From assembly GCA_938074325.1 (NCBI GenBank), contig CALJFZ010000011.1:1-64000 (forward strand): DNA of 64,000 bases. Reading direction: 5' to 3'. A program made the position numbers and the translations under genes. Position 1 is the first letter of the stretch. Every line of letters begins with the position of its first letter. This document shows, piece by piece, positions 33,499 through 43,591 of the stretch. Below the pieces are notes generated by a model that was not told the origin of the DNA, searched no databases, and was given only the letters and a program-made list of their open reading frames with translations. The DNA is from an uncultured Flavobacteriales bacterium (GTDB lineage Bacteria; Bacteroidota; Bacteroidia; Flavobacteriales_D; Sanyastnellaceae).

Positions 33499-35685
33499 AT
33501 GAGCATTTCTCGCCAAAAAGCCCTTCAAGACGTGCTGGAACGCACGCCACGCACGGTTCAGCGACCGGACAACAAAATCTCCAACTACTACGGAGAGAAC
33601 GTTTTCAATTTGACGATGATGCGCGAATACCTCACAGACGAGGCATGCGACAGCATCTTGGACGCGATGGAGAACCACACTTCCATCAGCCGATCCATCG
33701 CAGACCAAGTGGCCTCGGCCATGAAGGAATGGGCCATCTCGCGAGGTGCTACCCACTACACCCACTGGTTCCAGCCACTGACCGGAGCGACTGCAGAAAA
33801 GCACGATAGCTTCATTACGCCGACTTCGGACGGCCGGGTAATTGAAAAGTTTGACGGTTCACTTTTGGTTCAACAAGAGCCCGATGCGAGTTCATTCCCG
33901 AATGGCGGCATACGCAATACATTCGAGGCCCGCGGTTACACCCTTTGGGATCCCACCTCACCAGCGTTTGTTTGGGAGAACACCCTGTGCATCCCAACCA
34001 TCTTCATCAGCTACACTGGCTTCGCATTGGACAACAAGATGCCATTGTTGAAGGCATTGGCGAAAGTCGATGAGGCAGCGACATCCGTGTGCCAGTACTT
34101 TGATAAGAACATCACCAAGGTGGTAGCGACCCTCGGTTGGGAGCAAGAGTACTTCTTGGTAGACAAGGCGCTGCATGCAGCACGCCCTGACTTGCAGATG
34201 ACCGGTCGTGCGCTCTTTGGAGCAGCACCTGCAAAAGGTCAGCAGTTGGATGATCACTACTTCGGCAGCATCCCCGCACGCGCCAGCGCGTACATGAAGG
34301 AGTTTGAATTGGAGTGCCATAAGTTGGGCATTCCGGTGACTACCCGTCACAATGAGGTGGCGCCCAATCAGTTTGAGTGCGCTCCTGTATTTGAAGAAGC
34401 CAACCTCGCCAATGACCACAACCTCTTGTTGATGGAAGTCATGGAGCAGGTGGCGCGCAAGCACAACTTCCGAGTGCTGCTTCACGAAAAGCCTTACCCA
34501 GGACTCAACGGTTCCGGAAAGCACAACAACTGGTCTTTGGGGACCAACACCGGTGTGAACTTGCTCAAGCCGGGGAACAACCCGAAAACCAACCTTCGCT
34601 TCTTGACCTTCTTCGTGAACACGTTGGCTGCGTTGCACAAGCGTGCAGACGTGGTTCGTGCGGCGATTGCCTCGGTGGGCAACGACCACCGCTTGGGAGC
34701 CAATGAGGCACCTCCTGCCATCATTTCGGCATTCATCGGGTCTCAATTGTCCAGCCTCCTCGACGAACTCGAGACCAGCATCAAGGCGGGTAAGTTGACG
34801 CCGGAAGACAAAACCGCGTTGAAACTGGAGATTGGCCGCATCCCGGAGGTGTTGTTGGACAACACAGACCGCAACCGTACCTCTCCATTTGCTTTCACTG
34901 GGAATAAGTTTGAGCTGCGTGCCGTGGGTAGCACAGCGAACTGTGCTGTTCCTATGACAGTCCTCAACACCATCGTGGCGGAGCAACTCAATGACTTCAA
35001 GTCGGCTGTTGACGCACGCATCGCTTCAGGCGACAAGAAGGATGACGCCATCCTCAAGGAGCTCCAAAAGCTGATTTCAGAAAGCAAGGCGATTCGTTTT
35101 GAAGGCAACGGTTACTCCGACGAATGGGTAAAAGAAGCTGAAAAGCGTGGGTTGTCAAACCTGCGTACAACTCCGGATGCCTTGGAGGTGTTCAGCCGCA
35201 ACGAAGTAGTGGATCTGTTCGAGTCTCAGGGCGTTTTGCGCCAAGAGGAAATGGCCGCCCGCGTCGAAGTGGAATTGGAGAATTACATCATGAAGCGTCA
35301 AATTGAGTACCGTGTCTTGCTCGGCATGTGCAAGAACTCAATTTTGCCGGCGGCCATCCGCTACCAGAACGGTCTGCTCACCAATGTTCAGCAGCTGAGT
35401 GCTGTTTTGGGCAAACAAGCAGGGGACTTCTCTGGGGCGCAAATCGACATGATCAAGCAAGCGGGGCAGTTGATTCAAGACTTGCATGCTTCCGCAGCTG
35501 AAATGGAAGCAGTCCACGACAAAGCTGAATCAGCCAAAGACGCCTTGGCTACCGCGAAATTATTTGCGGATGAGGTGGTTCCTAGCATGGACAAAGTGGC
35601 CGACATCTGCGGCAAATTGGAGTCTTTGGTAGACGATGGCGAATGGCCATTGCCGAAGTTCTCTGAACTGTTGTTCACGCGTTAA
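33499..35685 (+). CDS. glnN: glutamine synthetase type III
   Basis: A 728-residue GSIII enzyme that makes glutamine from glutamate, ammonia and ATP. GSIII signatures are visible: the N-terminal RPDNKISNYYGENVF region, THYTHWFQPLTG, EKHDSFI, WEQEYFLVD, FGSIPARASAY, TTRHNEVAPNQFECAPVFEEAN (glutamate and metal ligands), LLHEKPYPGLNGSGKHNNWSLGTNTG, and DRNRTSPFAFTGNKFELRAVGS (Arg flap). I use ATG 33499 rather than an upstream TTG eight codons earlier because the promoter box lies there. It has a single-gene layout with hairpins on both sides. Confidence 0.97.
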   Translation: MSISRQKALQDVLERTPRTVQRPDNKISNYYGENVFNLTMMREYLTDEACDSILDAMENHTSISRSIADQVASAMKEWAISRGATHYTHWFQPLTGATAEKHDSFITPTSDGRVIEKFDGSLLVQQEPDASSFPNGGIRNTFEARGYTLWDPTSPAFVWENTLCIPTIFISYTGFALDNKMPLLKALAKVDEAATSVCQYFDKNITKVVATLGWEQEYFLVDKALHAARPDLQMTGRALFGAAPAKGQQLDDHYFGSIPARASAYMKEFELECHKLGIPVTTRHNEVAPNQFECAPVFEEANLANDHNLLLMEVMEQVARKHNFRVLLHEKPYPGLNGSGKHNNWSLGTNTGVNLLKPGNNPKTNLRFLTFFVNTLAALHKRADVVRAAIASVGNDHRLGANEAPPAIISAFIGSQLSSLLDELETSIKAGKLTPEDKTALKLEIGRIPEVLLDNTDRNRTSPFAFTGNKFELRAVGSTANCAVPMTVLNTIVAEQLNDFKSAVDARIASGDKKDDAILKELQKLISESKAIRFEGNGYSDEWVKEAEKRGLSNLRTTPDALEVFSRNEVVDLFESQGVLRQEEMAARVEVELENYIMKRQIEYRVLLGMCKNSILPAAIRYQNGLLTNVQQLSAVLGKQAGDFSGAQIDMIKQAGQLIQDLHASAAEMEAVHDKAESAKDALATAKLFADEVVPSMDKVADICGKLESLVDDGEWPLPKFSELLFTR

Positions 35686-35707
35686 ACCGCATCGAAACAA
35701 AGCAACG

Positions 35708-35735
35708 AAGCGGCCGGGGTTTTCCTCGGCCGCTT
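35708..35735 (+). terminator. hairpin downstream of glnN
   Basis: AAGCGGCCG (35708-35716) pairs perfectly with CGGCCGCTT (35727-35735) around a ten-base loop, followed by a short T-rich stretch. It lies 23 bases behind the glnN stop and probably ends its transcript. Confidence 0.75.
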
Positions 35736-35818
35736 TGGTTTGCGACCTTTTTTGGTGCATCGAGGCCTCGAATGGCGAGTTTGCCTTACATTCGGGAATT
35801 CAATAAAAGCGTTTGAAA

Positions 35819-37819
35819 ATGCACAACTACCTGCAAGCAAGTTGGAAGCAAATCGGACTCCTCGGTTTGCTCATGTTCTTCACCGTTGGATTGGCTTCTG
35901 CCCAAAGCGAATTGGCAGAAGAAGCCGATCTGGCCTACGAGCGTGGAGCCTACAGCACATCCCTTCAGGAATACATTAAGGCATATCCGAAGGTCAAGGA
36001 CATTGACGAAAAAGGACGCATTGCCTTCATGGCGGGCGAGAGCTTCTTGAAGTTGATGGAGCCTACTGGTGCCGAAGAATGGTACGATAAAGCCATCGGA
36101 CTTCGTTACGGAACGGAAAACCCAGACGTGTATTTGCACTACGGACAGGCCATGTCCATGCAGCAGGAATTCGACGAAGCCATTGAATGGTACATTGCTT
36201 ACAAAGAAAATGGAGGCGACCCCTCAGTGGCAGACGCGCTGATCAAGCAGGCAGACGAGGATGCCCTCGAATTGATGGAGCCTTCGAGCCGGTACATCGT
36301 AGACAACTTGCTGCGATTGAACTCGACCAGCTATGATTTTGGGGCCGGATTCGCCTCGAAAAAGGCGGATGCCATCGTGTTTGCGTCATCCCGTGAGTCA
36401 TCGACTGGTTCGGGTGAGGATCCCATCACAGGAGAACGCTACATGGACCTCTTCACCGCGGAGCAGGACAAGAAGGACAACTGGAGTACACCTGAGCCTC
36501 TGAATTCGACCATCAACACCGAATACAACGAGGGCACTGTGACGTTTGACAAAAAGTACCGCTCCATCTACTTCACGCGCTGCATTTCAGACGACGACAA
36601 TTCGTACGCGTGCGACATCTACCGTTCTAGTTCCATGGGCAACAAATACGGGCCCTCTGAGGTGCTTGAGTTGGTCAACCGCGACGATGACGATAGCTCG
36701 CAGGTAGGGCACCCATGTTTCACCGTTGACAACGATTTTTTGATGTTCGTGTCGGACATGCCCGGTGGATTTGGTGGCAAGGATATTTGGTATGTTGCGT
36801 ACGACGACAAAGAGGACACCTTTGGAACGCCTGTGAATATGGGACCCAATGTGAATTCGGCGGGCGATGAGATGTTCCCAGCCATGCGCTACGATGGAGC
36901 GCTCTACTACGCTTCAAGTACCCTCGGGAAAATGGGAGGCCTGGACATTGTCCGTGCATTGCCAGCAGAGGGCACCATGCAATTCGAGAAAGCTGAGCCC
37001 ATGCCATACCCAATCAACAGCTCTGGAGATGATTTCAGCATGATCTTCAAGGACAATGAGGATGCAGGGATTTTCACTTCCAGCCGCCCCGGTGGAAAAG
37101 GGAAGGACGATCTGTACTCGTTCCGTTTGCCAGAGATGGAGTTCTGCTACCAAGGTGATGTCTTTGACTCGTACACGGGCAATCCGCTCGGAGCAACCGT
37201 CACCATCAACGGATCAAACGGCGATTCTTTCACGGTGACAGCAGACGGCGACGGGACGTTCGCTCTTTGTGACAAAGAGATCAAGAACAACACCACCTAC
37301 GATGTGGAAGTGAAGTACGAAGGCTACATCGTTACGGGGGACCGTTTCTCTACGGTTGGCCTCAGCAACAGCACTACCATGACCCGCGAATTCCCCATGA
37401 AGGAAGTAGTTCTGGACGTGGAATACGACATGCCTTTGGTGCTGTACCCATTCAACGAATCGGAGCTGCTCATCAACAACGAGGTGAACAGTGCGGATTC
37501 CTTGAACTACTTGTTGAGCATTATGGAACGCAACGAGACGTTCGTTGTTCAATTGGAATCACATACGGACAGCCGTGGCAACGCCAGCTACAACAAAGAG
37601 TTGAGCCAAAAGCGCGCCCAGACCTGTGTGGACTACTTGATTGGTCGTGGCATTGCCCGTGACCGACTGGTAGCTGTTGGACACGGAAAAGAGCGTCTGT
37701 TGATTTCGGATGCCGAGATTGGAAAGATGCGCACAGAAGAAGAGAAGGAGCGAGGCCACCAGGCCAACCGACGTACGGTGTTCCGAATCTTGCGCTTCGA
37801 TTACGAGCCGGGCAACTAA
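35819..37819 (+). CDS. PorE-like OmpA-family protein (TPR, PD40 propeller, CRD, OmpA domain)
   Basis: A 666-residue envelope protein with a signal peptide (LLGLLMFFTVGLASAQ). The order is TPR helices (about 30-150, ADLAYERGAYSTSLQEYIKAY), a WD40/PD40 beta-propeller (about 170-420, with repeated IVFASSRE, IYFTRC, LMFVSDMPGGFGGKDIW, FTSSRPGGKGKDDLY), a carboxypeptidase-like domain (about 430-510) and a C-terminal OmpA peptidoglycan-binding domain (HTDSRGNASYNKELSQKRAQTCVDYL). This order and length agree with PorE, a T9SS component; related proteins of other function exist, so the assignment is moderate. I chose ATG 35819 over TTG 35813. A TACATTCG sequence 24 bases upstream is a near -7 box. 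Confidence 0.85.
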   Translation: MHNYLQASWKQIGLLGLLMFFTVGLASAQSELAEEADLAYERGAYSTSLQEYIKAYPKVKDIDEKGRIAFMAGESFLKLMEPTGAEEWYDKAIGLRYGTENPDVYLHYGQAMSMQQEFDEAIEWYIAYKENGGDPSVADALIKQADEDALELMEPSSRYIVDNLLRLNSTSYDFGAGFASKKADAIVFASSRESSTGSGEDPITGERYMDLFTAEQDKKDNWSTPEPLNSTINTEYNEGTVTFDKKYRSIYFTRCISDDDNSYACDIYRSSSMGNKYGPSEVLELVNRDDDDSSQVGHPCFTVDNDFLMFVSDMPGGFGGKDIWYVAYDDKEDTFGTPVNMGPNVNSAGDEMFPAMRYDGALYYASSTLGKMGGLDIVRALPAEGTMQFEKAEPMPYPINSSGDDFSMIFKDNEDAGIFTSSRPGGKGKDDLYSFRLPEMEFCYQGDVFDSYTGNPLGATVTINGSNGDSFTVTADGDGTFALCDKEIKNNTTYDVEVKYEGYIVTGDRFSTVGLSNSTTMTREFPMKEVVLDVEYDMPLVLYPFNESELLINNEVNSADSLNYLLSIMERNETFVVQLESHTDSRGNASYNKELSQKRAQTCVDYLIGRGIARDRLVAVGHGKERLLISDAEIGKMRTEEEKERGHQANRRTVFRILRFDYEPGN

Positions 37820-37834
37820 AAACGGCAAACATTC

Positions 37835-39007
37835 GTGGAAGAATCGAGATACGCGAGCAGAGGCGTTTCCGCCGGAAAGGAGGAAGTGCACGCTGCCATC
37901 GAGGGGGTTGATAAAGGATTGTACCCCAAGGCATTTTGTAAAATTGTTCCGGACTACCTCACAGGCAGTGATGAGCACTGCATTGTAATGCACGCGGATG
38001 GCGCGGGAACGAAGTCGTCGCTTGCGTATATGTACTGGAAAGAAACGGGTGACCTTTCCGTTTGGAAGGGCATCGCGCAGGATGCGCTCGTGATGAATTT
38101 GGATGACTTGCTCTGCGTCGGTGCGACAGGCCCGATTCTGCTGTCCAGCACCATCGGCCGCAACAAGCACCTCATTACAGGGGAAGTGATCAAAGCGATC
38201 ATCCAAGGCACGGAAGAATTGCTTGAAGAACTGCGTGGTCACGGCGTAGACATTCGAAGCACAGGTGGAGAAACCGCCGATGTGGGGGACTTGGTACGTA
38301 CCGTCATTGTGGATTCCACGGTGGTTGCACGGATGAAGCGTTCAGAAGTAATCGACAATTCGAACATTGCACCCGGTCAGGTCGTGGTGGGAATGGCCAG
38401 CCATGGCCAAGCCAGCTGGGAGAAGGAATACAACGGCGGGATGGGGTCCAATGGCCTCACATCTGCGCGGCACGATGTCTTCGAGAAATCATTGATGACC
38501 CGCTTCCCTGAAAGTTTTGACCCAGGGACCGATGCACAATGGGTGTACACCGGTTCACGTAGTCTGACCGATGTAGTCGATGGCGTTCCGTTGGATGCCG
38601 GCAAATTGGTGTTGTCTCCCACGCGTACATACGCTCCCCTGATAGCGCGTTTGCTGCCCAAGTGGCGAGACCGCATCCAAGGCATGGTGCACTGTTCCGG
38701 CGGGGCCCAGACCAAAGTGCTCCACTTTGTCGATGACGTGCACATTGTCAAGGATAATTTGTTCGAGACTCCGCCTTTGTTTGAAATGATTCAAACTAAT
38801 TCCGGCACCGACTGGAAGGAGATGTACAAAGTGTTCAACATGGGGCACCGCATGGAGATTTACACCGATGAGGAGGCCGCTGCCGAAATCATCGCTGAGT
38901 CACAGTCCATGGGCGTAGATGCACGCATCATCGGTCGTTGTCTGCCACATACCGGGCGCCGGGTTACGGTCTCAGGGCAACACGGCACGTTCGAATACAA
39001 CCATTAG
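37835..39007 (+). CDS. purM: phosphoribosylformylglycinamidine cyclo-ligase, long Bacteroidota form
   Basis: A 390-residue AIR synthase that closes the imidazole ring in purine synthesis. Conserved phrases are YASRGVSAGKEEVHAAI, FCKIVPDYLTG, MHADGAGTKSSLAYMYWKETGD, DLLCVGATGPILLSSTIGRN, STGGETADVGDLVRT, GMGSNGLTSARHDVF and VPLDAGKLVLSPTRTYAP; these fit the longer PurM-like family of this phylum. GTG 37835 is used, 15 bases behind the PorE-like gene. purM-prfA-pyrF follow one another with 7- and 9-base gaps and are probably one mRNA. Confidence 0.94.
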   Translation: MEESRYASRGVSAGKEEVHAAIEGVDKGLYPKAFCKIVPDYLTGSDEHCIVMHADGAGTKSSLAYMYWKETGDLSVWKGIAQDALVMNLDDLLCVGATGPILLSSTIGRNKHLITGEVIKAIIQGTEELLEELRGHGVDIRSTGGETADVGDLVRTVIVDSTVVARMKRSEVIDNSNIAPGQVVVGMASHGQASWEKEYNGGMGSNGLTSARHDVFEKSLMTRFPESFDPGTDAQWVYTGSRSLTDVVDGVPLDAGKLVLSPTRTYAPLIARLLPKWRDRIQGMVHCSGGAQTKVLHFVDDVHIVKDNLFETPPLFEMIQTNSGTDWKEMYKVFNMGHRMEIYTDEEAAAEIIAESQSMGVDARIIGRCLPHTGRRVTVSGQHGTFEYNH

Positions 39008-39014
39008 CAGCGAG

Positions 39015-40097
39015 ATGAAACCTGAGGACACCTTAGTACAAAAGTTGGCCTCCATCTCAGACCGTTTTTTAGAAGTCGAAAAGCAAGTCGGAGACCCGGA
39101 GGTGATTGCGGATCAACGCAAATACCGGGACTTGATGCGCGAGTACAAACAACTCGGGCCCATCGTGGACCATTACCAACGGCTCAGCGCGTGGATTTCA
39201 GATCGCAATCAGGCGGTAGAATGGGCTGCGGGTGACGATGCCGACTACAAGGAACTTGCCGAAGTTGAATTGCCTGAAATCAAGGCCAAACTTGAGGCGG
39301 GATTTGAAGAGGCGCGCATTTTATTGCTTCCGAAGGACGAGGTTGACGACCGTCCGGTGATGATGGAATTTCGGGCAGGCACGGGAGGAGACGAGGCGGC
39401 CATCTTTGCAGGCGACCTCTATCGGATGTATCAGCGTCATTGTGAGGGCAAAGGATGGCGATGGAATTTGGTCAATGCCAATGAAGGTACAGCTGGCGGC
39501 TTCAAAGAAATCACCGTGCGTGTCGAAGGTGAAGGGGTGTATGGCTGGCTAAAATTTGAGAGCGGCGTGCATCGGGTGCAGCGCGTCCCGGAGACCGAGT
39601 CGCAGGGGCGTGTCCATACCAGTGCGGCGACTGTCGCGGTCTTACCCGTGGCCGAGGACGTCGATGTCCAACTCGATCTGACAGACGTGCGCCGGGACAC
39701 CTACCGCGCAAGCGGCGCAGGTGGACAACACGTAAACAAGACCGAGTCGGCGGTCCGGCTCACCCATGAACCCACGGGGATTGTAGTGGAGTGCCAGGAC
39801 GGGCGGTCTCAACATCAGAATTATGAGCACGCGCTGGAAGTACTGAGAACGCGCCTGTTTGAACGAGAGCGGGAACGGCAAATCGCCGAGCGCGCTGAGC
39901 AGCGAAAATCTCTGGTTTCGACCGGGGACCGTTCGGCAAAGATCCGCACATACAATTACCCACAAGGCCGAGTGACCGACCATCGAATTGGATTCACTTC
40001 CCACGCATTGAACGCGATCATGGGCGGCGATCTCGAGGCGGTCATCGATGCACTTCGGCTTGCGGAACAAGCAGAATTATTGGCAGCACAATCCTAA
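39015..40097 (+). CDS. prfA: peptide chain release factor 1
   Basis: A 360-residue class I release factor. The stop-codon reading tripeptide of RF1 type, P-E-T, is at 192-194 (QRVPETESQGR), and the peptidyl-transferase motif GGQ at 236-238 (ASGAGGQHVNKTESAVRL). The N-terminal coiled domain (KLASISDRFLEVEKQVGDPEVI) and FRAGTGGDEAAIFA are as expected. I start at ATG 39015, just after the purM stop; the longer open frame runs inside purM. Confidence 0.98.
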   Translation: MKPEDTLVQKLASISDRFLEVEKQVGDPEVIADQRKYRDLMREYKQLGPIVDHYQRLSAWISDRNQAVEWAAGDDADYKELAEVELPEIKAKLEAGFEEARILLLPKDEVDDRPVMMEFRAGTGGDEAAIFAGDLYRMYQRHCEGKGWRWNLVNANEGTAGGFKEITVRVEGEGVYGWLKFESGVHRVQRVPETESQGRVHTSAATVAVLPVAEDVDVQLDLTDVRRDTYRASGAGGQHVNKTESAVRLTHEPTGIVVECQDGRSQHQNYEHALEVLRTRLFERERERQIAERAEQRKSLVSTGDRSAKIRTYNYPQGRVTDHRIGFTSHALNAIMGGDLEAVIDALRLAEQAELLAAQS

Positions 40098-40106
40098 TTT
40101 TACCGC

Positions 40107-40919
40107 ATGACCAATCGCCAAGACCTTTTTGAGATGATGCGCCGGAAGCAGTCATGCTTGTGCGTTGGATTGGATCCGGATCCAGCGAGAATCCCGGCTC
40201 ATCTTGGGACGGGAGTAGAGGGAATGGAGGCGTTTTGCCATGCCATCGTTGAGGCAACGCATGCCTATGCTGCAGCGTTTAAGCCCAACCTCGCCTTTTT
40301 TGAGCAATACGGAGCAGCGGGATGGGCAGCACTCGAACGGATTGTCGAACGCGTGCCGTCGGATGTGCTCGTGATTGCGGATGCGAAGCGCGGTGATATT
40401 GGAAACACTGCCAAACGGTACGCGAAAGCGATGTATGAGGGGCTTGGTGCGCACGCGATCACGGTTGCGCCGTACATGGGTGAAGACAGTGTGAAACCTT
40501 TTATCGAGGGGTATTCAGATCGCTGGACCATTGTGCTGGCGTTGACATCCAATGCAGGTGCAGAGGATTTTGAGTTTCACGGGGAACCGCCTTTGTATCA
40601 GCGTGTCGTTGCACGTTGCCAAACGTGGGGAACGCCCGATGAGTTGATGTTCGTTGTGGGGGCCACGCGTCCCGAACAATTGGAGGAGATTCGAGGCCTC
40701 GCGCCGGAATCCTTCTTTCTGGTCCCCGGTGTCGGAGCACAAGGCGGACGCATCGAAGATGTCATGGACGCGGCGTGGTCCAACGAATTCGGCGGATTGC
40801 TGATCAACGCTTCCCGTAGCATCCTGTACGCTGGCAACGGAGAAGACTTCGCTGCGGCTGCGGCCTCGGAAGCACAGAAACTGCAACAAGCCACCGCACC
40901 TTATTTCAACCGCGCCTAA
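40107..40919 (+). CDS. pyrF: orotidine 5'-phosphate decarboxylase, subfamily 2
   Basis: A 270-residue OMP decarboxylase that makes UMP. It opens with KQSCLCVGLDPDPARIP and carries FKPNLAFFEQYG, VIADAKRGDIGNTAKRYA (catalytic Asp-Lys-Asp), APYMGEDSVKPFIE, FVVGATRPEQ, FLVPGVGAQGG and INASRSILYAG. This length and motif set are of the group 2 form rather than the 230-residue E. coli type. It begins nine bases after prfA. Confidence 0.97.
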   Translation: MTNRQDLFEMMRRKQSCLCVGLDPDPARIPAHLGTGVEGMEAFCHAIVEATHAYAAAFKPNLAFFEQYGAAGWAALERIVERVPSDVLVIADAKRGDIGNTAKRYAKAMYEGLGAHAITVAPYMGEDSVKPFIEGYSDRWTIVLALTSNAGAEDFEFHGEPPLYQRVVARCQTWGTPDELMFVVGATRPEQLEEIRGLAPESFFLVPGVGAQGGRIEDVMDAAWSNEFGGLLINASRSILYAGNGEDFAAAAASEAQKLQQATAPYFNRA

Positions 40920-40924
40920 GTCCG

Positions 40925-41944
40925 ATGAATCCTTCAGCCAAACGCCTCCGAATCGCTGCCTTGCTCTTGGGAGGGGTGGTGTGTTTGGGAAGTGCGGGGT
41001 TCATGTGGATTGAGGGGTATTCCCTGTTGGAGGCCGTATACATGACGGTCATCACCGTGTCCACGGTGGGTTTCGGAGAAGTGCGGGATTTGTCGCCGAG
41101 CGGGATGCTCTTCACCGCGCTGCTCATCGTCAGTTCGATTGGTACATTTACCTTCGCAGCAACGGCGGTCACGCAATTTTTCATTGAAGGCGATTACCGA
41201 GAACGGCTCCGTGCCAAACGAATTCAACGGATCATGAACGATATGAACAACCATGTGATTGTCTGCGGTTACGGCCGTGTGGGAGAGAAGGCTGTGCAGG
41301 AGCTGCAAGACCACAGTCATGAGGTGGTGATTGTTGAGTCGAATGAAGAGTTGGTCAAAAAACTCCGGGACGCAGGCGTTCACGTTTTAGCCGGTGATGC
41401 AACGGAGGACGAGAATTTGATCAATGCAGGGCTCGACCGCGCACGTGCGCTCATCACCACGCTTCCGGATGATGCACAGAATTTGTACGTCGTGTTGGCC
41501 GCAAAGGAGCGTAGAAACGATTTGTTGCTGATCAGCCGAGCTTCCAACTCGAATGCGGTGAGCAAGCTCAAAGTCGCAGGGGCGCAGAATGTCATCATGC
41601 CGGACCAGGTAGGGGGAGCGCACATGGCGTCCCTGGTAGCCATTCCTGATGTGGTCGAGTTCTTGGATCACATCCGCATTCAAGGGGCCGATGCAGTGAA
41701 CCTAGAAGAAATTGAAGTCCAACAGTTGCCCGATCGATTGCAATCCTTGACACTCGCGGAGATTGACGCACGCAATAGAATTGGCGTCAATGTCATCGGC
41801 TTGCGCAAGGCTTCAGGCGAGATGGTCATCAATCCGCCATTAGACACCACTCTGCAGGCAAGCATGAAATTGTTTGTGCTGGGAACGGCGGATCAAATAC
41901 GTCGGTTAAATGACTTCATCGGTATACAAAGTCCTTCTCTCTGA
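40925..41944 (+). CDS. two-TM potassium channel with RCK domain
   Basis: A 339-residue ion channel subunit. Two hydrophobic helices (about 8-27 and 60-85) flank a pore loop with the selectivity filter TVGFGE at 47-52, where Phe replaces the more usual Tyr. A cytoplasmic RCK_N (TrkA-N) domain follows (HVIVCGYGRVGEKAVQEL at 110-127, LAGDATEDE, VVLAAKERR) and then an RCK_C domain (about 255-335). It resembles Kch/MthK-type channels gated by ligands. It sits five bases behind pyrF and may be carried by the same transcript. Confidence 0.93.
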   Translation: MNPSAKRLRIAALLLGGVVCLGSAGFMWIEGYSLLEAVYMTVITVSTVGFGEVRDLSPSGMLFTALLIVSSIGTFTFAATAVTQFFIEGDYRERLRAKRIQRIMNDMNNHVIVCGYGRVGEKAVQELQDHSHEVVIVESNEELVKKLRDAGVHVLAGDATEDENLINAGLDRARALITTLPDDAQNLYVVLAAKERRNDLLLISRASNSNAVSKLKVAGAQNVIMPDQVGGAHMASLVAIPDVVEFLDHIRIQGADAVNLEEIEVQQLPDRLQSLTLAEIDARNRIGVNVIGLRKASGEMVINPPLDTTLQASMKLFVLGTADQIRRLNDFIGIQSPSL

Positions 41945-42002
41945 AGTTCGGGGTTTGACTTGATTTGTATATTCGAGGTCTTAGCACAAAACCCTTCGAT
42001 TC

Positions 42003-43544
42003 ATGCGAAAATTATTGCCCCTCCTTGCACTGATCAGTGCCTTGGTACAACCCGTTTATGCTCAAGCATCTACAGTTGACGAGAAAATCAACTCCGTCAT
42101 GGAGCCGTTGACCAATGCAATCATGAAGGTGATATTCTTCGAAGTTTCTTTCGGAGGGGTGACCGTCCCATTCGTCCTGATTTGGTTGCTTGCAGGAGCC
42201 ATCTTTTTCACCTTCTACTTCAAGTTCATCAACATCCGTGGATTCGGACATGCTTTGGATGTGGTACGCGGGAAATTCGATGATCCAAACGACGCTGGTG
42301 AGGTGAGCCACTTTCAGGCCCTGACTGCGGCGTTGAGCGGAACGGTGGGTGTTGGAAACATTGCCGGTGTGGCATTTGCGGTTTCCCTAGGCGGCCCCGG
42401 TGCCACTTTTTGGATGATTGTGGCGGGCTTGCTGGGCATGAGTTCGAAGTTTGTCGAATGCACCCTTGGTACCAAATACCGCAAAGAAAACCCAGACGGA
42501 TCGGTTTCAGGTGGTCCCATGTACTACCTCCGAGATGGCTTGGCCAAGCAAGGCAAAGTGGGATTGGGGAAAGTGCTCGCGGTCCTCTTCGCCATTGCAT
42601 GCATTGGAGGAAGCTTCGGTGGGGGCAACATGGTTCAGATCAACCAAGCGACCAAACAATTGATCGAAGTGACAGGAGGCGAACAATCATTCCTCGCTGG
42701 GCAAAGCTGGATGTTTGGCGCAGTGATGGCTGTCTTGGTTGGGCTCATCATCATCGGTGGCATTAAAAGCATCGCCAAAGTGACAGATAAAGTGGTGCCG
42801 TTCATGGTGGGGATTTACGTGTTGGGTGCCTTGGTCGTCCTCGGCGGTAACATCGGTGAGATTCCGAGTGCTTTCGGATTGATCATCTCAAGTGCTTTTT
42901 CAGTGGATGCGGCCTACGGCGGTTTGATCGGGGTGTTGATTGTCGGCTTCCAACGAGCGGCCTTCTCCAATGAAGCGGGAATTGGATCCGCGTCAATCGC
43001 TCACTCTGCCGCGAAGACCAACGAGCCTGTATCGGAAGGCATTGTGGCTTTGTTGGAGCCTTTCATTGACACCGTGGTTATATGCACCATGACAGCGTTG
43101 GTCATCGTCATTTCGGGATACGGTACCATCGGCCAAGAAACAGCATTGGGCTTGGCACAAGCAAAAGACCTGCAAGCAATTGAATTGACAAGCAGTGCCT
43201 TCGCTCAAACCATGAGCTGGTTCCCTGTCGTTCTTTCCGTGGCGGTCATTCTGTTTGCCTTGTCGACCATGATCAGCTGGAGTTACTACGGTTTGAAGTC
43301 ATGGACTTTCTTGTTTGGGGAGTCCAAAGTGGCAGACCTGTCCTACAAAGCGGTGTTTTGCTTGTTTGTAGTCTTGGGATCCGCCATTTCGGCACAGAGT
43401 GTTTTTGATTTCGGAGACGCGATGATTTTTGCCATGTGCTTCCCCAATGTGCTTGGATTGTACTTCTTGATGGGGGAAGTCAAGCAAGATGTAACCGACT
43501 ACTTTAAACGTGTGAAGTCCGGCGAAATCAAGCGATACGACTGA
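42003..43544 (+). CDS. alanine/glycine:cation symporter (AGCS family)
   Basis: A 513-residue transporter that takes up small amino acids with Na+ (or H+). It has a hydrophobic N-terminal leader and about 11 helices. Family hallmarks are [64 protein letters not shown] and [33 protein letters not shown] sequence 27 bases upstream is a near -7 box, so it probably has its own promoter. Confidence 0.95.
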   Translation: MRKLLPLLALISALVQPVYAQASTVDEKINSVMEPLTNAIMKVIFFEVSFGGVTVPFVLIWLLAGAIFFTFYFKFINIRGFGHALDVVRGKFDDPNDAGEVSHFQALTAALSGTVGVGNIAGVAFAVSLGGPGATFWMIVAGLLGMSSKFVECTLGTKYRKENPDGSVSGGPMYYLRDGLAKQGKVGLGKVLAVLFAIACIGGSFGGGNMVQINQATKQLIEVTGGEQSFLAGQSWMFGAVMAVLVGLIIIGGIKSIAKVTDKVVPFMVGIYVLGALVVLGGNIGEIPSAFGLIISSAFSVDAAYGGLIGVLIVGFQRAAFSNEAGIGSASIAHSAAKTNEPVSEGIVALLEPFIDTVVICTMTALVIVISGYGTIGQETALGLAQAKDLQAIELTSSAFAQTMSWFPVVLSVAVILFALSTMISWSYYGLKSWTFLFGESKVADLSYKAVFCLFVVLGSAISAQSVFDFGDAMIFAMCFPNVLGLYFLMGEVKQDVTDYFKRVKSGEIKRYD

Positions 43545-43591
43545 TGTAGAACCGCGGCATGTGTCGCGAGGGGTGGAAAAGGAAGAGGAGG

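Noticed and set aside
33958..34986. Minus-strand 342-codon frame inside glnN
   Set aside because: Shadow of a well-conserved gene; low plausibility amino acid composition.
39015..40097. Release factor gene checked for a programmed frameshift
   Set aside because: The frame is continuous and the protein is RF1 (PET and GGQ motifs); the autoregulatory frameshift is known for RF2, not RF1.
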